Assembly: GCF_042429235.1 (NCBI RefSeq)
Contig: NZ_JBHMBA010000008.1
Strand: one strand, 5' to 3'
DNA from: Arthrobacter_B citreus
GTDB lineage: Bacteria > Actinomycetota > Actinomycetes > Actinomycetales > Micrococcaceae
DNA: 64,000 nt
Part shown: piece after piece, positions 56,895-64,000 of the stretch
How positions within the stretch are numbered: position 1 is the stretch's first letter
Layout: each line of letters starts with the position of its first letter
Notes under the pieces: model-generated
Seen by the model: only the letters and a program-made list of their open reading frames with translations
Told to the model about the DNA's origin: nothing
The model's database searches: none
Made by a program: the position numbers and the translations under genes

Positions 56895-57634
56895 GACGCT
56901 CCGCGGGCCAGCGCCCGCTCGACGGCGGTCTCGGCCCCGCCGGTCCACGGCTCGCCGTGACCTGTCAGCAGCACCGGAGCGTTTGTTTTCGCCAGCAGGG
57001 TCAGCGATGCCAGCGCCTCCGGACTGTTGGCGGTGGCCGCACCGGAAACAATCTGGGGTCCCGTGGAGCCGGTGTAGGGGTTGAGCGTTACCAGCGAGTC
57101 TCCGCAGATCAGCACACCCCGCTCGGGGTAGTGCAGCGCCACGTGCCCGGCCGTGTGCCCCGGTGTGTGGATGATCCCGGGGTTGCCGGGCAGGGTGTCG
57201 CCGGAATCCTCGCCGAGACTGTGCACATCGGTCACGCCACGGACGTTCAGCGCTCCGGCCAGCGTCATCGCCCCCAGGTAGGGGACGGACTTCGGATAGC
57301 GCAGGGGATACAGGAACCGGTTGTTCTCGTGCTCGTACCGGTAGGGATGGGCGGCAATGTACCGGTCGGCGTCGTGCACCAGGATCGGCGTGCGGAACTC
57401 CCGCCGGATCCGGGCGGCAGTGCCCACATGGTCAAAGTGGGCATGCGTCAGCACCAGCGCCGACACGGAGCCGGGGCCGTACCCCAGGTCCCGGACGGCA
57501 CGGGAGAGTTCCGGCCACATGCCCGGCAGGCCGGCGTCGATGATGGCCAGGCCGTTGTCGCCCTCCACCAGGTAGGTGTTGACGTGGGCATGTTCACTAC
57601 GGTGGATTCCGTCTGCGACGTTACGGGTAAACAC
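56891..57634 (-). CDS. metallo-beta-lactamase-fold hydrolase
   Basis: This 247-residue MBL-fold protein has the zinc motif THAHFDHVG near residue 65, the further ligands HTPGHTAGHV near 140 and GDSLV near 165, and the terminal TGHGEPW histidine near 230. Members include glyoxalase II-like and lactonase-like hydrolases, so the substrate is open. The GTG start has GGAGG four bases upstream. It stands alone on the minus strand. Confidence 0.88.
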   Translation of the reverse strand: MFTRNVADGIHRSEHAHVNTYLVEGDNGLAIIDAGLPGMWPELSRAVRDLGYGPGSVSALVLTHAHFDHVGTAARIRREFRTPILVHDADRYIAAHPYRYEHENNRFLYPLRYPKSVPYLGAMTLAGALNVRGVTDVHSLGEDSGDTLPGNPGIIHTPGHTAGHVALHYPERGVLICGDSLVTLNPYTGSTGPQIVSGAATANSPEALASLTLLAKTNAPVLLTGHGEPWTGGAETAVERALARGAS

Positions 57635-57754
57635 GCGACCTCCTCGACAGCTGGGGCAGTTCAGTCTCCATCCTAAGCATGCTGTCTATCCCGTGGGGGA
57701 GTCAGCGCTGCCATGCTGAGCCGTCCCGGAACGCAGCTCCGGCGGGCAGCGGCT

Positions 57755-57760
57755 TAGACT
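57755..57760 (+). promoter_or_regulatory. -10 element of the MFS gene (leaderless)
   Basis: TAGACT is followed by GCTGGG and the ATG at 57767. Confidence 0.6.
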
Positions 57761-57766
57761 GCTGGG

Positions 57767-59038
57767 ATGCCCAGACTCCTCGCCGATCTCACTCCGCTGC
57801 GCGAGAGTCCGGAATTCCGCCGGCTGTGGACCGGAACCGCCCTGTCCGCCGTCGGGACCCAGCTGACCCTGGTGGCTGTCAGCCTGGAGGTGTACTCGCT
57901 GACCTCCTCCAGCTTTTATGTGGGGCTGCTTGGGCTGGTGGGCCTGCTGCCGCTGGTCGTGGCCGGCCTGTACGGCGGATCCATCGTGGATGCGTACGAC
58001 CGGCGGAAAGTCGCACTGTTCTCCTCCGTGCTGCTGTGGGTCTCCACCATCGGCATCGCGGCGCAGGCCTGGGCCGGCGTGGGCAACGTGTGGCTGCTGT
58101 ATGCGTTGGTGGCGGTCAACGCCGGTGCCAGCGGCCTGAACCATCCGGCCCGCAGTGCGATCATCCCGCGCCTGGTCCGGGCGGAGCTGCTGCCGGCGGC
58201 AAACGCCCTGAGCATGATTACCTTCGGGCTGGCCATGACCATTGGGCCGCTGCTGGCCGGAGTCCTGGTGGCGCAGGTGGGCTATGGCTGGACCTACACC
58301 ATCGACGTCGTGACCTTCACCGCCGCCATGTGGGCGGTGTACCGGCTGCCGCCGATGCCGCCGGCGGGGGAGGTGCAAAAGGCCGGCCTCAAATCCGTCC
58401 TCGAGGGATTCCGTTTCCTGGCCACCCGTCCCAACATCCGGATGACTTTCCTGGTGGATCTCGCGGCCATGGTGATGGCACAGCCCCGGGCCCTGCTGCC
58501 CGCCGTCGGAGCGCTGCTGCTGGGCGGAGGCGCCGCCACGGTGGGCGTGCTGCTGGCGGCCACTGCCGTGGGGGCCTTCCTCGCCGGACTCTTCTCCGGA
58601 CCGCTGGGCGCCGTGCGCCGGCAGGGACTGGCCGTGCTGTGGTCGGTGGCCGCCTGGGGGTTGTCCGTTTCGGCCTTTGGTGTGGTGGTGGTGATGGCAG
58701 GGCGCAACGACGGCGATGATCCCAGCGCCTGGCTGATTCCGGCTGCCATCGCCATGGGCTGCGCAGGCATCGCCGACTCGGCGAGCGGGGTCTTCCGCTC
58801 CACCATCCTGCAGTCGGCAACGCCGGATGCCATGCGCGGCCGGCTGCAGGGCGTTTTTGTCGTCGTCGTCGCCGGGGGACCGCGCCTGGGTGATCTTGTT
58901 GCCGGGGTGGACGCGTCCTTTGTGGGCGAAGGATGGGCCGCGGTGATCGGCGGCCTGCTGTGCATTGTCCTGGTGGGACTCCTGGCCCGGCGGCAGCCGC
59001 AGTTCGCCCGGTATGACGCGCGCCACCCGGAGCCGTAA
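57767..59038 (+). CDS. MFS exporter, EntS/MFS_3-like
   Basis: This 423-residue protein has twelve predicted helices, with FRRLWTGTALSAVGTQLTLVAVSLEVYSL at the start, YGGSIVDAYDRRKVALFSS as motif A and a mid-chain cytoplasmic loop near residue 205. EntS-like carriers export siderophores or drugs; none of the neighbours points to a siderophore. The message is probably leaderless. The stop is 180 bases before htpX on the same strand. Confidence 0.87.
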   Translation: MPRLLADLTPLRESPEFRRLWTGTALSAVGTQLTLVAVSLEVYSLTSSSFYVGLLGLVGLLPLVVAGLYGGSIVDAYDRRKVALFSSVLLWVSTIGIAAQAWAGVGNVWLLYALVAVNAGASGLNHPARSAIIPRLVRAELLPAANALSMITFGLAMTIGPLLAGVLVAQVGYGWTYTIDVVTFTAAMWAVYRLPPMPPAGEVQKAGLKSVLEGFRFLATRPNIRMTFLVDLAAMVMAQPRALLPAVGALLLGGGAATVGVLLAATAVGAFLAGLFSGPLGAVRRQGLAVLWSVAAWGLSVSAFGVVVVMAGRNDGDDPSAWLIPAAIAMGCAGIADSASGVFRSTILQSATPDAMRGRLQGVFVVVVAGGPRLGDLVAGVDASFVGEGWAAVIGGLLCIVLVGLLARRQPQFARYDARHPEP

Positions 59039-59218
59039 CAGCGGCCCGCAGCCGTGGCCGCCCCGCCGGAGGACGCCGCTTTCACTCCTGAACCAGGTGG
59101 AACAAGCCGGACCGATAAAGCGTTGAAACCGGTGGATAGACTGACGTTTCGCGGATCCGGTCATCTCCGGGACACCGCTGTGGGACCCGGTGCAGATCCG
59201 CTCAGGAAGGAACCTCAC

Positions 59219-60091
59219 GTGCATCAACACTTCAACGGTTTGAAGACCGCCGCGCTGTTCGGGGTGCTCTTCGCCGTGCTGCTGGGCATCGGAGCCCTGC
59301 TCTCCAGCGGAACCGGAAGCCCCACGTTCATTTGGGTGTTTCTGTTCATCGGGCTGGCCACCACCGCCTACAGCTACTGGAACAGCGACAAGCTGGCCAT
59401 CCGTGCCATGCGCGCCGTTCCGGTGACCGAGCAGCAGGCACCCGAGATGTACCGGATTGTCCGGGAGCTCTCCGCGCGAGCCAACCAGCCCATGCCCAAG
59501 CTGTACATTTCACCGACCATGGCACCGAATGCGTTCGCCACCGGCCGGAACCCCCAGCATGCCGCCGTCTGCTGCACGCAGGGAATCCTGGCCCTGCTGA
59601 ACGAGCGTGAACTCCGCGGCGTCCTGGGCCACGAACTCATGCATGTGTACAACCGGGACATCCTCACCTCATCGGTGGCCGCTGCCATTGCCGGTGTCAT
59701 TACCTCGCTGGGCCAGTTCCTGCTGTTCTTCGGCGGCGGCGACCGCCGCAACGCCAATCCGCTGGCCACGATAGCGATGGCCATCCTTGCCCCGTTCGCG
59801 GCGTCGCTGATTCAAATGGCGATTGGCCGGACCCGGGAATACGACGCCGACGAAGACGGCGCCAAGCTGACGGATGATCCGCTGGCGCTCGCCTCTGCGC
59901 TGCGCAAGCTCGAAACCGGCACCCAGCGCGCACCGCTGCCGGACACCGACCAGAAGCTGGCCAATGCCGCGCACCTGATGATCGCCAACCCGTTCCGCAA
60001 CGGCGTCCGCGGGCTGCTCGCCACCCATCCGCCCATGGCGGACCGCATCCGGCGGCTGGAGAACATGGCAGGCCGTCCGCTGGGATCCTAA
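59219..60091 (+). CDS. htpX: zinc metalloprotease HtpX
   Basis: This 290-residue membrane protease degrades damaged membrane proteins. It has two N-terminal helices, PKLYISPTMAPNAFATGRNPQ near residue 95, the zinc motif LGHELMHVYNRDILT near 140, two further helices, and the third ligand region TREYDADEDGAKL near 205. I take the GTG at 59219, preceded by GGAAGG; the open frame upstream has no good start. TAGACT at 59137 is a likely -10. Confidence 0.94.
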   Translation: MHQHFNGLKTAALFGVLFAVLLGIGALLSSGTGSPTFIWVFLFIGLATTAYSYWNSDKLAIRAMRAVPVTEQQAPEMYRIVRELSARANQPMPKLYISPTMAPNAFATGRNPQHAAVCCTQGILALLNERELRGVLGHELMHVYNRDILTSSVAAAIAGVITSLGQFLLFFGGGDRRNANPLATIAMAILAPFAASLIQMAIGRTREYDADEDGAKLTDDPLALASALRKLETGTQRAPLPDTDQKLANAAHLMIANPFRNGVRGLLATHPPMADRIRRLENMAGRPLGS

Positions 60092-60122
60092 CCGGTGCGC
60101 CGGCTTGGGTGGACAGGCCGGG

Positions 60123-60128
60123 TAGGGT
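60123..60128 (+). promoter_or_regulatory. -10 element of the histidine-phosphatase gene (leaderless)
   Basis: TAGGGT is followed by seven bases and the ATG at 60136. Confidence 0.45.
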
Positions 60129-60135
60129 CGGTTCC

Positions 60136-60816
60136 ATGCGTTTGATACTGATCCGGCACGGCCAGACTCCGTCCAATGTTGACCATTTCCTCGACACCGC
60201 GGTGCCCGGCCCGGGGTTGACCGAACTGGGGCTGGCGCAGGCCGCCGCCCTGCCCGAAGCCCTGGCCGGGGAACCCATCGACGCTGTGTATGCCTCCAAC
60301 CTCGTGCGTACCCAGCTCACCGCCGCTCCGCTCGCGGCAGCACTGGGCCTGCCCGTGGAAGTGCGTGCGGGCCTGCGGGAAGTCTCCGCCGGCAGCCTGG
60401 AAATGCGCAATGACCGCGAGGCCATCATCGGCTACCTCAAGACCGTGTACAGCTGGGTCAAGGGCGACCTCGACGTGCACATGCCCGGCGGACCCAACGG
60501 CCATGAGACCTTTGACCGGTTCGACGCCGTTATCGCGGAACTGGCTGCGGCCGGGTTGTCCGCGCCCGCCGTCGTCAGCCATGGTGCGATGATCCGCGCG
60601 TGGTGCACGGCGCGGGCGGAAAACGTGCCGGCGGACTTCATTGTCGATAACGCGCTGAGCAACACGGGCGTGGCGGTCATGGAATCGGCCGACACCCCCG
60701 GTGCCGGCGGTCCCGGCTCCTGGAAGCTGCTCACCTGGATGGGCGAAGCTGTGGGCGGACTGGCACTGCGCGATTACGGGGAGGACGGCCCCGCCGGCGA
60801 GGATGTAAAGCTCTAA
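60136..60816 (+). CDS. histidine phosphatase / phosphoglycerate-mutase-like protein
   Basis: This 226-residue protein starts MRLILIRHGQTPSN with the catalytic histidine and arginine, has YASNLVRTQLTAAPLA, LREVSAGSLEMR with the second arginine/glutamate region, and VVSHGAMIRAW with the second histidine near 160. The family removes phosphate from sugars, nucleotides or proteins; which one is not clear. It lies 44 bases after htpX but probably has its own leaderless promoter. Confidence 0.88.
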   Translation: MRLILIRHGQTPSNVDHFLDTAVPGPGLTELGLAQAAALPEALAGEPIDAVYASNLVRTQLTAAPLAAALGLPVEVRAGLREVSAGSLEMRNDREAIIGYLKTVYSWVKGDLDVHMPGGPNGHETFDRFDAVIAELAAAGLSAPAVVSHGAMIRAWCTARAENVPADFIVDNALSNTGVAVMESADTPGAGGPGSWKLLTWMGEAVGGLALRDYGEDGPAGEDVKL

Positions 60817-60846
60817 AGGGCCGCCGCCCGCGTGGCTCCGGCGGGC

Positions 60847-61449
60847 CTACGCGGGGTTCGCCCGCCGGTAGCTGGTGCAGGACTCGAAGAACTTCCGGAG
60901 TTTCGCCGAATCCCCAAGCTTGGCCGGCCGGATGACGGAATCGGCGACAGCCTCGGGGGAGGCATGGTGGGCCGCAATGGCGGGCAGCGCCGGATACTTC
61001 TCCAATTCGCTGACTGCGGCGGCCGTCCGCTGCCGGTCTCCGGCGTCCTCGGCCTTGATGTACTCGCCCATCCAGGCGCACAGCCAGTACTCCGCGGCCG
61101 CAACGTCATACACTCCCTCCTCGATCACGGCATCGCGGGGAAGGGGGTCGGTGGTGAAGTCTTCAATGGACCACACAATGCCGTCCGGCAGTTCTTCCGG
61201 GAACCGGTCCCGCGCCGCCAGGACCGCTGCCGGGATTTCGTCCACGCCCATGAACGACGACGCCGGATCCGGCACGGGTGCGGGTGCCGGCGTGGCCCAG
61301 GCCGGCGCGGATCCCACGACATAGCCGAAGTTCTCAAGCCCGGTATCCGGTTCAGCCTGCTCCTGGCCGGCCGACGGTGAACCGCAGCCTCCCGTCACGG
61401 CAACCCCGGCCAGGAGCAGCGCGGCGGCAACACGTCTGTGAGCTTTCAT
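60847..61449 (-). CDS. predicted lipoprotein of unknown function
   Basis: This 200-residue protein has a lipoprotein signal, MKAHRRVAAALLLAGVAV then GGCGS with the lipidated cysteine at residue 22, a proline/alanine linker (about 50-62), and a mostly helical domain with VYDVAAAEYWLCAWMGEYIKA and FFESCTSYR, whose two cysteines may form a disulphide. The body resembles small actinobacterial exported proteins, but I cannot name a family. Confidence 0.68.
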   Translation of the reverse strand: MKAHRRVAAALLLAGVAVTGGCGSPSAGQEQAEPDTGLENFGYVVGSAPAWATPAPAPVPDPASSFMGVDEIPAAVLAARDRFPEELPDGIVWSIEDFTTDPLPRDAVIEEGVYDVAAAEYWLCAWMGEYIKAEDAGDRQRTAAAVSELEKYPALPAIAAHHASPEAVADSVIRPAKLGDSAKLRKFFESCTSYRRANPA

Positions 61450-61555
61450 GACTCCCCAAACTCTTCATGACCAACCCAACTTCCGGCGCGGGCCGGGCGG
61501 CGGCCCTTAGCGGAAGTGTAACCGTGGGAGCTTTGCAGACAACCGCAGACACAGC

Positions 61556-61599
61556 GACGACGGCGCCGCACCCCACCAAAGGGGAGCGGCGCCGTCGTC
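61556..61599. terminator. strong hairpin between yajQ and the lipoprotein gene
   Basis: GACGACGGCGCCGC and GCGGCGCCGTCGTC pair exactly, with an inner CCCC/GGGG pair. It lies 44 bases beyond the yajQ stop. Confidence 0.75.
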
Positions 61600-61643
61600 A
61601 TACTTTCCTGTTTCACCGGCGGTGCCGGCCGACCGCAGGAGGC

Positions 61644-62135
61644 TTAGCGGTAGTTGATGAACTGCAGATCCACGTCCAGGTCCGCGCCCTTGAGCAGCGC
61701 CATGGTGGCCTGCAGATCGTCGCGGGACTTGGAGGTGACGCGCAGCTCGTCACCCTGGATCCGGGAGTTCACGCCCTTGGGCCCCTCATCGCGGATGATC
61801 TTGTTGATCTTCTTGGCCTGGTCCTGGGCGATGCCTTCCTTCATGGAGGCTTCGATCCGGTATTCCTTGCCGGAAGCGAACGGTTCCCCGGCGTCGAGCG
61901 ACTTCAGTGAAATGCCGCGCTTGACCAGCTTGGACTGCAGTACATCCAGAACGGCCTTGACGCGTTCCTCGGAGTTGGCCTTCATCAGGATTTTCTCGCC
62001 GCTGAAGTCCACCTCTGCGCCGACTCCCTTGAAGTCGTAGCGCTGAGCCAGTTCCTTCTGGGCCTGGTTCAGGGCGTTGGCAACTTCCTGTTTATCGATC
62101 TTGCTCACGACATCGAATGATGACTCGCTGGCCAT
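61644..62135 (-). CDS. YajQ-family nucleotide-binding protein
   Basis: This 163-residue protein opens MASESSFDVVSKIDKQEVANAL and has the family blocks ELAQRYDFKG, GEKILMKANSEERVKAVLDVLQ and VNSRIQGDELRVTSKSRDDLQ. YajQ proteins bind nucleotides or RNA, and some bind cyclic di-GMP; the role in actinobacteria is not settled. The ATG at 62135 has AAGGAG six bases upstream. Confidence 0.93.
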   Translation of the reverse strand: MASESSFDVVSKIDKQEVANALNQAQKELAQRYDFKGVGAEVDFSGEKILMKANSEERVKAVLDVLQSKLVKRGISLKSLDAGEPFASGKEYRIEASMKEGIAQDQAKKINKIIRDEGPKGVNSRIQGDELRVTSKSRDDLQATMALLKGADLDVDLQFINYR

Positions 62136-62313
62136 GTGTGCTCCTTGCAGTAGTTTTTCTCCTGCGTCCAGCCTAGTAGCTCCGGGCATCCGTGGCAGCC
62201 CTCACAGGTTGCACTCAGGCTACGCGGGGAGTTGTCCCATTTTTCTCGGCGACAGTATGGGGGTGACTACGACAGGAAAGCATCCCAAGGATCCCCGTCC
62301 CCGACGCACCCCC

Positions 62314-62622
62314 ATGAGCAAACTGCGCACTGCGGCCGCGGGGTCAGTCCTCGCGGCAGTATCGATTACGGGCGTCGGCGCCGCAGCCGCCCCGGCCTCA
62401 GCCGCTGAGCTGCGCTCCTTCCTGGCACCGCTGGACCGCACCGGAGACGCAGCGGTGCTGGACGGCGCCGCTGCCGAAGAACAGGAGCTGGCAAGCAATG
62501 CGGGCAGGCTGCAGGGCATCCGCGAAGACCTGGCAAACGCCGTCGCCTGGGGATCCGTGAGCCAACAGCAGGCAGACCGGTTCTACGCCCAGATGCAGTC
62601 ACGGATCGCCCGCGGACTCTAG
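62314..62622 (+). CDS. small secreted protein of unknown function
   Basis: This 102-residue protein has a signal peptide (basic MSKLR, hydrophobic core, cleavage after APASA near residue 30) and a short helical mature part with two amphipathic stretches. No ribosome site is obvious before the ATG at 62314; an ATG at 62257, 57 bases upstream in frame, would add a basic leader. TTGTCC at 62232 may be a -35. No family recognised. Confidence 0.55.
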   Translation: MSKLRTAAAGSVLAAVSITGVGAAAAPASAAELRSFLAPLDRTGDAAVLDGAAAEEQELASNAGRLQGIREDLANAVAWGSVSQQQADRFYAQMQSRIARGL

Positions 62623-62747
62623 CCCTGCACCGCCCCGGCACGCCCGGAAAAACATCCGCAGCCCGCCGATTCGTATCTTGGGCAAAAGTTCTGTAAAGTT
62701 GTTTAGGCCGCAGTCGCTTGCGGCGGTCTTCTTCACTGAAGATGTTC

Positions 62748-62829
62748 GGCAGATTACCCGAGCGGCCAAAGGGGGCTGACTGTAAATCAGCTGGCAACGC
62801 CTTCACTGGTTCGAATCCAGTATCTGCCA
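62748..62829 (+). tRNA. tRNA-Tyr (anticodon GUA)
   Basis: The acceptor arms GGCAGAT and ATCTGCC pair fully, the anticodon stem GCTGA/TCAGC holds the loop CTGTAAA with GTA at 62782-62784, and the T arm ACTGG-TTCGAAT-CCAGT is standard. The longer variable arm fits a bacterial tyrosine tRNA. No integrase gene or duplicated end is nearby. Confidence 0.96.
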
Positions 62830-62838
62830 CCGAACGGG

Positions 62839-62877
62839 GAAAACCCGCTCCACCAGGAAACTGGCGGGGCGGGTTTT
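62839..62877 (+). terminator. terminator after tRNA-Tyr
   Basis: AAAACCCGC pairs with GCGGGTTTT, with an inner CCAG/CTGG pair, and runs into six T residues. Confidence 0.85.
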
Positions 62878-62948
62878 TTCTTGCCCGGCTACACCGCGGC
62901 CCCTTCACCGCTGAGCGAACATATAGAGACATCTCCTCCGGCGGCGGA

Positions 62949-62954
62949 TAGCGT
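62949..62954 (+). promoter_or_regulatory. -10 element of the thioredoxin gene (leaderless)
   Basis: TAGCGT is followed by TGAGGG and the ATG at 62961. The purine stretch touches the start codon and cannot act as a normal ribosome site. Confidence 0.5.
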
Positions 62955-62960
62955 TGAGGG

Positions 62961-63359
62961 ATGGCAACTATCGACATCACCGAGGCAACGTTCCCCGAGA
63001 CCATTGAGGAAAACGACATCGTGTTCGTGGACTTCTGGGCGGACTGGTGCGGCCCGTGCAAGCAGTTCGCGCCGGTGTACGACGCCGTTTCCCAGCAACA
63101 CGAGGACATCACCTTCGCGAAGGTGGATACCGAAGCGGAGCAGGGACTGGCGGCTGCCGCGGGCATCACCTCCATCCCCACGCTGATGGCTTTCCGCGAG
63201 AAGGTCCTGGTCTTTTCCCAGCCCGGCGCACTCAACGCCTCCCAGTTCAGTGAACTGGTGGAAGCGGTCAAGGGACTGGACATGAAGGGCGTCCACGAGC
63301 AGATCGCCGCCCAGGAAAACGGACAGGCCGCCGCCGGTTCAGACGGGCAAGCCAGCTAG
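62961..63359 (+). CDS. trxA: thioredoxin
   Basis: This 132-residue thioredoxin has the redox site FWADWCGPCKQF near residue 30 and the cis-proline in TSIPTLMAF near 75. It is about 25 residues longer than the minimal fold because of a charged C-terminal tail (GVHEQIAAQENGQAAAGSDG), which is common in actinobacterial copies. It stands alone between tRNA-Tyr and a strong terminator region. Confidence 0.94.
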   Translation: MATIDITEATFPETIEENDIVFVDFWADWCGPCKQFAPVYDAVSQQHEDITFAKVDTEAEQGLAAAAGITSIPTLMAFREKVLVFSQPGALNASQFSELVEAVKGLDMKGVHEQIAAQENGQAAAGSDGQAS

Positions 63360-63425
63360 CACTCCGTTCTTCCGCTCTGCAGAAGGATTGCCCGCCACCA
63401 CACGGGTTTATCCTGATCGATCTTT

Positions 63426-63468
63426 GGCCGCGCCGGTCCCTACGGGACCGGCGCGGCCTTTCGTTTTT
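63426..63468 (+). terminator. terminator after the thioredoxin gene
   Basis: GGCCGCGCCGGTCCC and GGGACCGGCGCGGCC pair exactly around a three-base loop, followed by TTTCGTTTTT. Confidence 0.9.
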
Positions 63469-63616
63469 ATCTTCCGTGCCACCCTGTTCGAGGGGCGATC
63501 CGCGGCGGTAGTGTCGTACCCACCTTGAGCGGAGCCGGGGCACGCCGGCCAAGCCGGCAGGTACCGGACGCCCGCGAGGCTCACAGTCAATGACGATTAG
63601 AGCGAGGCGAAAACCC

Positions 63617-64000
63617 ATGAGCGGAAACCGCGGAGTTGCCTACATCGAGCCCGGTGTGGTGGAAGTGCAGGACATCGACTATCCCACCTTCGAACTGCGG
63701 GACGGTCCCGGGGTGAATCCGGCCAATGTCGGCCGGAAAGTGCCCCATGGGGCCATCCTGAAAGTGGTCACATCCAATATCTGCGGATCGGACCAGCACA
63801 TGGTCCGGGGCCGCACCACGGCACCGCCCAATTTGATCCTGGGACATGAGATCACCGGCGAAATCGTGGAGACCGGACCGGACGTGGAATTCCACTCCGT
63901 CGGAGACCTGGTGTCGGTGCCCTTCAACATTTCCTGCGGGCGCTGCCGAAACTGCAAGGAACGGAAAACCGGAATCTGCCTGAACGTTAACCCGGACCGT
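63617..64000 (+). CDS. glutathione-independent formaldehyde dehydrogenase, 3' truncated by window edge
   Basis: The frame from ATG 63617 stays open to the last base, giving 128 residues of a zinc alcohol dehydrogenase. MSGNRGVAYIEPG, then SNICGSDQHMVRGRTTAPP with the catalytic zinc Cys, LGHEITGEIVETG, and the structural zinc cysteines CGRCRNCKERKTGIC closely follow Pseudomonas FdhA from memory. Such enzymes oxidise formaldehyde to formate with bound NAD and are often several-aldehyde dismutases. A GAGCGAGG stretch nine bases before the ATG may be the ribosome site. The remaining part lies outside the window. Confidence 0.85.
   Translation, partial: MSGNRGVAYIEPGVVEVQDIDYPTFELRDGPGVNPANVGRKVPHGAILKVVTSNICGSDQHMVRGRTTAPPNLILGHEITGEIVETGPDVEFHSVGDLVSVPFNISCGRCRNCKERKTGICLNVNPDR

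Noticed and set aside
62623..62960. Integration site at tRNA-Tyr
   Set aside because: No integrase gene and no duplicate of the tRNA 3' end are visible; the next gene is a plain thioredoxin.
63587..63957. Minus-strand frames at the right edge
   Set aside because: Antisense to the formaldehyde dehydrogenase start, which has clear zinc motifs.

Overview
The window is a gene-dense, high-G+C chromosomal segment of an actinobacterium, most likely Arthrobacter or a close relative in the Micrococcaceae. That placement is inferred from four things: a complete C50-carotenoid (decaprenoxanthin-type) cluster in the order crtE-B-I-Ye-Yf-Eb, menaquinone genes, a DUF4193 protein, and promoters of the TAGnnT type read without a leader. 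I see no integrase, transposase, prophage, CRISPR array or recognisable defence island.

Layout. 1-4.4 kb: the 3' end of an FAD/Fe-S oxidase gene, an orphan TRAP-type permease with a tiny partner, and a facing fmdB-fmdA-gntR formamidase operon. 4.7-11.3 kb: a BCCT osmolyte transporter, short-chain dehydrogenases, an NAD epimerase, and a TetR gene divergent from a dehydrogenase with a clear operator between them. 11.4-21.3 kb: menaquinone genes (menD, menF, menG, a MenJ-like reductase, a long-chain polyprenyl diphosphate synthase) split by a polar amino acid ABC transporter that has two substrate-binding proteins. 21.3-24.5 kb: HIT, SUKH-like, glycolipid-binding and PucR proteins. 24.6-32.2 kb: a putrescine module (putrescine oxidase, aminobutyraldehyde dehydrogenase, GABA transaminase, permease, stress protein, TetR).

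32.4-36.9 kb: a wall-anchored CAP-domain protein with a long alanine-rich stalk, RarD and ferredoxin-NADP reductase. 37-43.2 kb: an alcohol/aldehyde module (GAF regulator, aldehyde dehydrogenase, AdhP, DUF779) interrupted by a DHA2 drug exporter. 43.4-45.8 kb: a YtxH-like protein, DUF4193, and terC behind a yybP-ykoY manganese riboswitch. 46-53.2 kb: a membrane protein, a glycosyltransferase, idi and the crt operon. 53.3-55.3 kb: a fur-katA oxidative stress operon under a perfect 19-bp palindrome. 55.4-64 kb: hydrolases, an MFS exporter, HtpX, a phosphatase, YajQ, tRNA-Tyr, thioredoxin, and the start of a formaldehyde dehydrogenase gene.

Working together, menaquinone and carotenoid synthesis draw on the same prenyl diphosphates (idi, CrtE, polyprenyl synthase, MenJ). 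Putrescine is converted through 4-aminobutanal and GABA to succinate semialdehyde. Ethanol or related alcohols go through AdhP and the aldehyde dehydrogenase to acids. The most informative non-coding signals are a repeated leaderless-promoter layout (a -10 hexamer exactly six bases before the start codon), the manganese riboswitch, and several palindromic operators. I did not find a clearly new multi-gene system. The best leads are the LAATG-anchored CAP stalk protein, the orphan TRAP permease, and the ABC operon with duplicated binding proteins and its own operator.
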